NCBI GenBank assembly: GCA_020718065.1
Contig: DYDE01000013.1
Location: 1 to 51,773 of the forward strand
Reading direction: 5' to 3'
DNA: 51,773 bases
From: Marinifilum sp.
GTDB lineage: Bacteria; Bacteroidota; Bacteroidia; Bacteroidales; CG2-30-32-10
Below are positions 47,181 through 51,773 of the stretch, in pieces (positions within the stretch are counted from its first letter, which is position 1; every line of letters starts with the position of its first letter). The notes below the pieces were generated by a model, which saw only the letters and a list, made by a program, of their open reading frames with translations, was not told where the DNA came from and ran no database searches. Position numbers and translations under genes: made by a program.

Positions 47181-47215
47181 ATTGTTATATATTCAATAAC
47201 AATACAACAAATTTA
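47181..47215 (-). promoter_or_regulatory. Candidate promoter and operator of the pirin/nitroreductase pair
   Basis: A TAAATTTG box (47215-47208, minus strand) is followed after 4 bp by a perfect 8-bp inverted repeat (ATTGTTAT at 47181-47188, ATAACAAT at 47196-47203, 7-base spacer). The repeat would lie at the transcription start, 30 bp before the pirin ATG, a good place for a repressor. No -33 TTG is evident. Confidence 0.4.
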
Positions 47216-47391
47216 CTACATATTTTGAAGTAATCCTTTGCTTAAATAAATTAAATTTTAAATGTGGTTGAGCTTGAATTTTTACAAAGTATAAAATCAC
47301 TTCAGCATTGGGTGGTCTTATTGGTGGTTTTTTATTGATTTTAGTATAGCTATCAAAATTGCTATTACTGTTGTAACGTAAGTAAAGGGCA

Positions 47392-47520
47392 GTTCTAAAA
47401 ATTAAAAAAAAATAGTTTCCCGCAGATTTCGCTAATTTTCGCAGATTGATTTTCAATACGTAGTGTTATTTATTCTGCGAAAATTAGCGAAATCTGCGGG
47501 AAAAACTTAATTTTTAGAAC
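47392..47520. repeat. 129-bp two-part inverted repeat element
   Basis: Outer arms of 14 bp (47392-47405 and 47507-47520, GTTCTAAAAATTAA and its complement) and inner arms of 30 bp (47416-47445 and 47474-47503) match perfectly as inverted repeats. A 28-bp loop separates the inner arms. Inside each inner arm the word CGCAGA occurs twice. The element fills most of the 406-bp gap between pirin and nadE; the rest of that gap holds nothing recognisable beyond the pirin control region. It resembles dispersed palindromic or MITE-like elements. No transposase is nearby. Confidence 0.85.
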
Positions 47521-47557
47521 CCACCTAAATACTTTTTATTATGTGTAAATTTTTTCT

Positions 47558-49198
47558 TTAAGAAAGATATTTTGCAACAATAGGCATACGTCTACCCATG
47601 CCAAAAGCTTTTGAGGAAATTCTTAAGATCGGTGGGGTTTGATGCCGTTTGTACTCATTCATGTTTACCATTTTCAGAACTCTGTCAACAAGTTTTTTAT
47701 CAAAACCTTGTTCAACAATTTCTTTTGGTCCTTGTCTTAATTCTATGTACAGGTATAAAAGTTTATCAAGTATGGCATAGTCGGGTAACGAATCGGAGTC
47801 TTTTTGATCGGGGCGCAATTCGGCAGATGGGGGTTTGGTGATTGAATTATTAGGAATGATTTCTTTTTCTGAATTTATAAAATTGGCTAGTTCATATACC
47901 TGGGTTTTATACAAATCGCCAAGTACGGATATTCCTCCGCACATATCTCCATACAAAGTTCCATAACCAACTGCAGCTTCGCTCTTGTTTGAGGTGTTTA
48001 ATAAGATATAACCGAATTTATTGGAAAGAGCCATTAATATTACAGCTCTCACACGTGCCTGAATATTCTCTTCTGTTATGTTAAAAGGTTGATCCTTGAA
48101 ATAGGGGTTTAAGGTGCTTGTTAAACTTTCGTAAGCAGCTTCAATAGGAATAATATCATATGCAACATTTAAATTTTCGGCTAACTTTTTTGCATCATCA
48201 ATAGAGTGATTAGAAGAAAACTTTGAAGGAAGGAGAATGGCACGAACTTTTTCTTTTCCCAGGGCTCTTTCTGCAAGTACAAGGGTTACTGCCGAATCTA
48301 TTCCACCCGATAAACCTAAAACAGTTTTTTTAAAACCCAACTTATTGAAATAATCGCTGATACCCATTATTAAAGCATCGTGTATCAACTCAATTTCCAT
48401 GGGTGATTTATGATTTGATATAATTTTATCCTTTTTATCTATTTCATGAAGATCAAAAAGTTTAAAATCTTCTTTAAAAGAGGCAAGTTCGCAAACAACC
48501 TCCCCTGTTTTATTAATTACCAAAGAACCTCCGTCAAATAAAAGTTCTGTTTGTGCTCCTACATGGTTTACATAAAACAAAGGAATTTTATATTTGGAAG
48601 CATTGGATTTTAATATCTCTTTGCGTAAAATGGCTTGCTTATAATGAAAAGGGGAGGCTGCAATGTTTATCATCACATCTGGTTGCTGGCTTTTCATTTC
48701 GTCCATGGGACAAAGCGTATATAGTGGATTGTCAACAATATTCCAAAGATCTTCACATATACTTATTGCTAATTTTTTGCCTTTATGTTCAACAGTTTCA
48801 AATTTGGAGTTGGGTTCAAAATAGCGATATTCGTCAAAAATATCGTAAGTGGGCAATAGTGTTTTATGAACAATATGTTTTGTTTTGCCATCTGCAAGAA
48901 AATAAGCTGAGTTATAAAGATCTTTACCATCTTTTTTTGGGTTTTTGCTTGGCGAGCCAATTATTGCTGCAATTCCTACGCATTCTTTTGCTATGTTTTC
49001 TATGGCGTTATTGCATTGAGTGATAAAATCATTAAACTCCAGGAAATCTCTGGGTGGATAACCTGAAATAGCTAATTCGGCAAAAACAACAATATCTGCT
49101 CCTTGTTTTTTTGCTTTGTTAATTGAGTTTTTTATTTTTTGTATATTATTTTCGAAGTTGCCAATATGATAATTGAGTTGTGCAAGGGCAATTTTCAT
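47558..49198 (-). CDS. nadE: Glutamine-dependent NAD+ synthetase
   Basis: A 546-residue two-domain enzyme. The N-terminal nitrilase-type glutaminase (about 1-260) has Glu in VFAELAISGYPPRD, Lys in HKTLLPTYDIF and Cys in ISICEDLWN. The C-terminal synthetase has the PP-loop LGLSGGIDSAVTL and LLNTSNKSEAAVGYGTLYGD. It amidates nicotinic acid adenine dinucleotide using glutamine and ATP, in the cytosol. It stands alone on the minus strand; the small membrane gene pair lies upstream. Confidence 0.96.
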   Translation of the reverse strand: MKIALAQLNYHIGNFENNIQKIKNSINKAKKQGADIVVFAELAISGYPPRDFLEFNDFITQCNNAIENIAKECVGIAAIIGSPSKNPKKDGKDLYNSAYFLADGKTKHIVHKTLLPTYDIFDEYRYFEPNSKFETVEHKGKKLAISICEDLWNIVDNPLYTLCPMDEMKSQQPDVMINIAASPFHYKQAILRKEILKSNASKYKIPLFYVNHVGAQTELLFDGGSLVINKTGEVVCELASFKEDFKLFDLHEIDKKDKIISNHKSPMEIELIHDALIMGISDYFNKLGFKKTVLGLSGGIDSAVTLVLAERALGKEKVRAILLPSKFSSNHSIDDAKKLAENLNVAYDIIPIEAAYESLTSTLNPYFKDQPFNITEENIQARVRAVILMALSNKFGYILLNTSNKSEAAVGYGTLYGDMCGGISVLGDLYKTQVYELANFINSEKEIIPNNSITKPPSAELRPDQKDSDSLPDYAILDKLLYLYIELRQGPKEIVEQGFDKKLVDRVLKMVNMNEYKRHQTPPILRISSKAFGMGRRMPIVAKYLS

Positions 49199-49295
49199 TG
49201 GAATACTCAGATTAAAAAGTTTACATTATAATCGGAGTAAAATTAGTAAAATTTGTATTAAAAATGTTTTTTTTAATAGAAAGACACAGAACTTT

Positions 49296-49454
49296 TTATT
49301 CTCTTTTGCGCTGAAGTAAAAGAATTACCAAACATGTAATAAGTAATCCAGAGCCTAAAAACATCTGTATATGTTTATCTTCAATAAGGCTAATAAGGTA
49401 AATGCATATTGCAGCAACAATACTGCCCAATATAAGTTTATACTTGTATGCCAT
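49296..49454 (-). CDS. Small two-helix membrane protein (52 aa)
   Basis: A 52-residue frame, ATG to TAA, beginning MAYKYKLILGSIVAAICIYL and ending LLLQRKRE. It has two hydrophobic segments (about 6-21 and 32-47) joined by a short polar turn. Its start overlaps the end of the next upstream gene by 17 bp, as in coupled genes. I recognise no family. Gene status rests on composition, overlap and clean helices. Confidence 0.55.
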   Translation of the reverse strand: MAYKYKLILGSIVAAICIYLISLIEDKHIQMFLGSGLLITCLVILLLQRKRE

Positions 49455-49779
49455 ACTCTGTTTTTAAGTATTCGCCAACTTCCTTTTCTACTTTTTTTTG
49501 AGCTGCAAAAAAGATAGAAAAATAAAGAATAATTGGAATTAAAACTCCCAGCATTATTATTGATAGCATAAACAACATAGTGCCTCCCATTGTTGGAAAG
49601 TTTGCAGTAACAATAATTTTATTCTTTCTTAGAATCACATTAGCACCAGCTGTAACAGATTTTTGTACTACACCAATGCTTTTTGATCTAACAATAAATT
49701 TATAATCCGGAAATTTTGTAAGTATTTTAGATTTTAAATCTTCAAAAGAAAGGCTGTTTGGTTGGATTGAGATTTTCAT
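49438..49779 (-). CDS. Small membrane protein of unknown function (113 aa)
   Basis: A 113-residue protein with a soluble beta-rich N-terminal part (about 1-63; FPDYKFIVRSKSIGVVQKS) and one long or two short membrane segments (about 66-92), ending in a short basic/acidic tail. I do not recognise a family. It overlaps the 52-residue membrane gene by 17 bp, so the two probably form a unit. No relation to nadE is evident. Confidence 0.65.
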   Translation of the reverse strand: MKISIQPNSLSFEDLKSKILTKFPDYKFIVRSKSIGVVQKSVTAGANVILRKNKIIVTANFPTMGGTMLFMLSIIMLGVLIPIILYFSIFFAAQKKVEKEVGEYLKTEYGIQV

Positions 49780-49976
49780 ATATTCTTGGATTTTATAATT
49801 GGTTATTTTTTAGCATATAAAGATATATATTTTTTGAAATAGAAATACAATTTTGCTAAAAAAATTTAAAGCTGTCTATAGTAATATTTGAGCATTGATT
49901 ATTTAAACGAGCATTAAACTGATTCGTTTTTATATTTTGTTTTGTTAAAATTAATATTCTTTTTTCAATTTTAAAA

Positions 49977-50300
49977 TTAACGAGAATAGGAAACGAGTTT
50001 TTGGAGTAGGGAGTTTTCGTGAGAAAGTTGAGAGACTTGTGTTTTGAGTTGAGAAATCTCATTGCGCATTGCTAAGATTTCTTCTTTTGTTGGAATTGTT
50101 TTGTCAACCCATAAATATTGAAAGAAATTGTGGTTTAAGGCTTGTGATACAGCCATAAGTGTATTGATGGACATATCGGGTTTGGTAAGGAGCTTGTGCA
50201 TTGAGGAACGGTGGTATTTTAATTTTGTAGCGAGCGATGTAATGGGGATGTGATTGTCGTGACAGTGTTTTTTGATGGTATTGCCAATTGTGTTTTTCAT
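49977..50300 (-). CDS. HTH (XRE-like) regulator with C-terminal coiled coil
   Basis: A 107-residue protein. Residues 5-62 form a helix-turn-helix of XRE type (ITSLATKLKYHRSSMHKLLT, SINTLMAVSQALNHNFFQYL). Residues 74-104 form a leucine-rich coiled coil (EISQLKTQVSQLSHENSLLQ), likely for dimerisation. The start ATG overlaps the stop of the upstream heptapeptide-repeat frame (ATGA). Directly upstream is a 21-bp tandem array and a divergent gene, so the protein may bind that array or region. The codons are C-rich, so the plus strand is G-rich here, unlike the neighbouring gene. Confidence 0.8.
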   Translation of the reverse strand: MKNTIGNTIKKHCHDNHIPITSLATKLKYHRSSMHKLLTKPDMSINTLMAVSQALNHNFFQYLWVDKTIPTKEEILAMRNEISQLKTQVSQLSHENSLLQKLVSYSR

Positions 50301-50557
50301 TGTTTTGGTTTTTTTTTGTTAGTAAAAATCTGATATTTTGTTCTTGATTGAAAAATATGTGGTTGTTTTGGAACTAAATGGCGCCGTTTTGGAATCAGAT
50401 GGTGTCGTCTTGGAAACATTTGTTGTCGTCTCGGAAACAAATGGTGTCGTTTTGGATACAAATGGTGCTGTTTTGGATACAACTGTTGCCGCTTCGGAAC
50501 TAAATGATGTCGTTTTGGAAACAAATAGTGCCATTTTGGATAATTTTTATCACGCAA
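50297..50557 (-). CDS. Putative heptapeptide-repeat protein (PKRHHLF type)
   Basis: An 86-residue open frame made of about nine 7-residue units, consensus P-K/R-R/Q-H/Q-H/Q-L/M-aromatic or aliphatic. It is very basic and His-rich. It has no ATG start near its 5' end; TTG at 50555-50557 is the only early start and coincides with a TACATTTG promoter-like box. Support for coding: differences between units fall mainly on third codon positions in this frame (six of seven third positions vary, first positions are nearly constant), and its TGA overlaps the regulator start as ATGA. Against: no good start, and two other frames are open because the unit is a multiple of three. Confidence 0.4.
   Translation of the reverse strand: MRDKNYPKWHYLFPKRHHLVPKRQQLYPKQHHLYPKRHHLFPRRQQMFPRRHHLIPKRRHLVPKQPHIFQSRTKYQIFTNKKKPKQ
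50365..50541. repeat. 21-bp tandem repeat array, about eight units
   Basis: The GG of a TTTTGGAAACAAATGGTG-like unit recurs at 50370, 50391, 50412, 50433, 50454, 50475, 50496, 50517 and 50538, exactly every 21 bp. The units vary at several positions, so the array is old. A decayed unit may lie at about 50345-50365. Twenty-one bp is two helical turns, so each unit faces the same side of the DNA. It may be coding, a stacked protein-binding array, or both. Confidence 0.95.
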
Positions 50558-50667
50558 ATGTAATATTTATTATTTTATTATTAATTTTATTTATATTAAT
50601 TTTTTATGTTAATTTATTATTTTATTTTTGACGATAAATTATATTTTTATATATTTAAAAAAAGATT

Positions 50668-51600
50668 ATGAATGATATATTAGAAAACAAGATGAGCAGG
50701 GCTTTTACTCTACAGGATCTGATGAGTAAAAATAAAACAAAGTGGGAAACAAATAAGGCTATTAAAAAGGTAATGACAGAAATTGATACTTCGGTGCAGA
50801 ATGTGCAAAATCTGGATGCTGAATTGCTGAAGAATAAAAAAGGAATAACAGAGGACAAGAAAAACAAACAAACTGATTTGATCAATTCTGCTTTGAAATT
50901 GCAAGCAGGGGTTTTGGCGTATGCAGCTTCTATAAATGATATTATTCTTTTAAAATCGATAGGGTTTTCGAAAAGTAAAATAGAGCATTCTCGTGATACT
51001 GTGGTTTATGATTTGTGTAAGTCGATATATGATACTGCAGAGCCATTGAAAACAGAATTGGTTGATTTTATGTTGGTGCAAGAGGATTTTGATAAGACAA
51101 AGGGGGATCTGGAAAAGTATGAGGCCAGCATGCAGGCTCCACGGACTGCTGTGAGCGAGGATAAAACTAAAAATGCTAATTTGAATGATGAGGTTAAGAA
51201 AATTGATGATCTGATAAGAAATAAATTAAATTATCTGATGTTGCCATTTAGGGCAAGTGATTCTAAATTTTATAATTCTTATAAAACTGCTTGTTTGGTG
51301 ATTGAGCTTGGTAAGAGAAAAACTGTTGGTACTATAAAAATAACAGGGAAGGTAATTGATTTTGAGAGTGGAAAGTCTTTAGCAAATGTGAAAATTTGGG
51401 TAGAGGGTGTTTATGATATAAAGACAACGAGTAAAGCTGACGGGAGTTTTGAACTAACATTGAAAAATGCTGGTACTTACGTGATATTGGCTGAAAAAGA
51501 GGGTTATTATCAGGCTGAGGATAGCTTGGATGTGGAGGAAAAGAATAGTTATGAGATGAATATTGATATGGAATTGAAGGTGGGGACGGAGAGTGAATAG
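50668..51600 (+). CDS. Helical protein with C-terminal carboxypeptidase-regulatory-like domain
   Basis: A 310-residue protein with no signal peptide. Residues 1-220 are predicted mostly helical with coiled-coil character (TSVQNVQNLDAELLKNKKGI, DLEKYEASMQ). Residues 228-305 form a CarboxypepD_reg-like beta-sandwich (ITGKVIDFESGKSLANVKIW, KADGSFELTL, YVILAEKEGY). The N-terminal part is not a family I recognise. Such Ig-like domains are usually extracellular, so their use without a signal peptide is odd. A TATTTTTG box (50623-50630) lies 37 bp upstream. It is divergent from the repeat/HTH pair. Coding-strand G greatly exceeds C. Confidence 0.8.
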   Translation: MNDILENKMSRAFTLQDLMSKNKTKWETNKAIKKVMTEIDTSVQNVQNLDAELLKNKKGITEDKKNKQTDLINSALKLQAGVLAYAASINDIILLKSIGFSKSKIEHSRDTVVYDLCKSIYDTAEPLKTELVDFMLVQEDFDKTKGDLEKYEASMQAPRTAVSEDKTKNANLNDEVKKIDDLIRNKLNYLMLPFRASDSKFYNSYKTACLVIELGKRKTVGTIKITGKVIDFESGKSLANVKIWVEGVYDIKTTSKADGSFELTLKNAGTYVILAEKEGYYQAEDSLDVEEKNSYEMNIDMELKVGTESE

Positions 51601-51603
51601 CAT

Positions 51604-51652
51604 CAATTAACAATTAACAATTATCAATTAACAATTAATATTTAACAATTAG
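51604..51652. repeat. Heptanucleotide tandem repeat (CAATTAA)n
   Basis: Seven consecutive 7-bp units directly after the 310-residue protein gene. Four are exact CAATTAA, two differ by one base and one (TATTTAA) by two. No hairpin terminator is seen in it. Confidence 0.9.
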
Positions 51653-51773
51653 TAGAGGCCTGTAGGGGATATGAATCTGGAGGGTCTTTTTATTTACGAT
51701 AGTACGGCTATGCTCACTACAAGTTTTGGATTTACAATTAAACGACCCCTATCCTAAATCCTTTCCCCTGAGA
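51653..51773. other. Non-coding right end of window
   Basis: The final 121 bases contain no open frame or promoter that I can support. G-rich words on the left (GTAGGGGATA) and C-rich words on the right (GACCCCTATCC, TTTCCCCT) could be the edge of a further repeat or gene outside the window. Confidence 0.4.

Noticed and set aside
47193-47456. 87-residue minus-strand frame between pirin and nadE
   Set aside because: It begins inside the inverted repeat, matches no family I know and overlaps the pirin promoter region.
49856-50062. 68-residue minus-strand frame overlapping the HTH gene end
   Set aside because: Out-of-frame overlap with a better supported gene; no features.
50319-50534. Second minus-strand frame through the array (SKTTPFV units)
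   Set aside because: It does have an ATG, but third-position bias is weaker than in the overlapping frame and it does not abut the HTH start. It is not excluded.
50365-50541. Tandem array as a CRISPR
   Set aside because: Units abut without spacers, and no cas gene is present.
50338-50631. Plus-strand frame through the 21-bp array (VLETNGV units)
   Set aside because: It starts at TTG, and unit differences fall on first and second codon positions as often as third, so it shows no sign of selection on protein.

Overview
The window is about 52 kb of AT-rich DNA (roughly 30% GC by eye) from a member of the Bacteroidota. Evidence for this is the set of lineage-typical families (DUF4249-, DUF4271- and DUF6029-like proteins, Omp28, a GWxTD lipoprotein, a peptidase with a type IX secretion tail), the TTG/TAnnTTTG promoter pattern typical of the phylum, and the near absence of Shine-Dalgarno sites. 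I see no rRNA, tRNA, CRISPR array, intact insertion sequence or prophage. Most of the window is ordinary chromosome.

Layout. 1-4.6 kb: the 5' end of dnaK, a DUF4249-like lipoprotein, ppnP, and a ModE-type HTH gene followed by a CPA2 antiporter. 4.6-10.9 kb: a minus-strand housekeeping run (DUF4271 protein, hemD, rnpA, yidD, S41 protease, prolyl oligopeptidase). 11-14.9 kb: an HD phosphohydrolase, a two-domain universal stress protein, and a membrane GAF/PAS protein without an output domain. 14.9-22.2 kb: parE, a large TlpA-like protein with coaD, and a compact operon encoding TlpA, a DUF6029 barrel and an Omp28 lipoprotein, all with cysteine pairs. 22.2-27.4 kb: a rhomboid, a second S41 protease, rmuC and a GWxTD lipoprotein. 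27.4-33.5 kb: an exopolysaccharide cluster (GT4, Wza, Wzc kinase, RfbC, WecA-like transferase). 33.6-39.3 kb: argF, a cobalamin adenosyltransferase, a TerB-like protein, a cold-shock protein, a cyclophilin, TerC and a serpin. 39.4-44.3 kb: GT2, an ECF sigma factor, a DUF169 protein and trmD, then a second ECF sigma factor with a membrane protein and a Spy-like periplasmic protein. 44.5-49.8 kb: an M28 peptidase, nitroreductase, pirin, nadE and two small membrane proteins.

The right end (about 49.98-51.65 kb) differs from the rest. It holds a HTH/coiled-coil regulator, a 21-bp tandem repeat array that is open in a frame encoding a PKRHHLF-type heptapeptide repeat and overlaps the regulator start by ATGA, and a divergent gene for a helical protein with a carboxypeptidase-regulatory-like domain. 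A (CAATTAA)n array follows. The whole stretch shows an excess of G over C on the plus strand whichever strand is coding. This is my best candidate for an undescribed locus. The second is the TlpA/DUF6029/Omp28 operon, bounded by a good promoter and terminator, which may be a cysteine-based envelope relay. A 129-bp two-part inverted repeat at 47.4 kb looks like a dispersed, MITE-like element.
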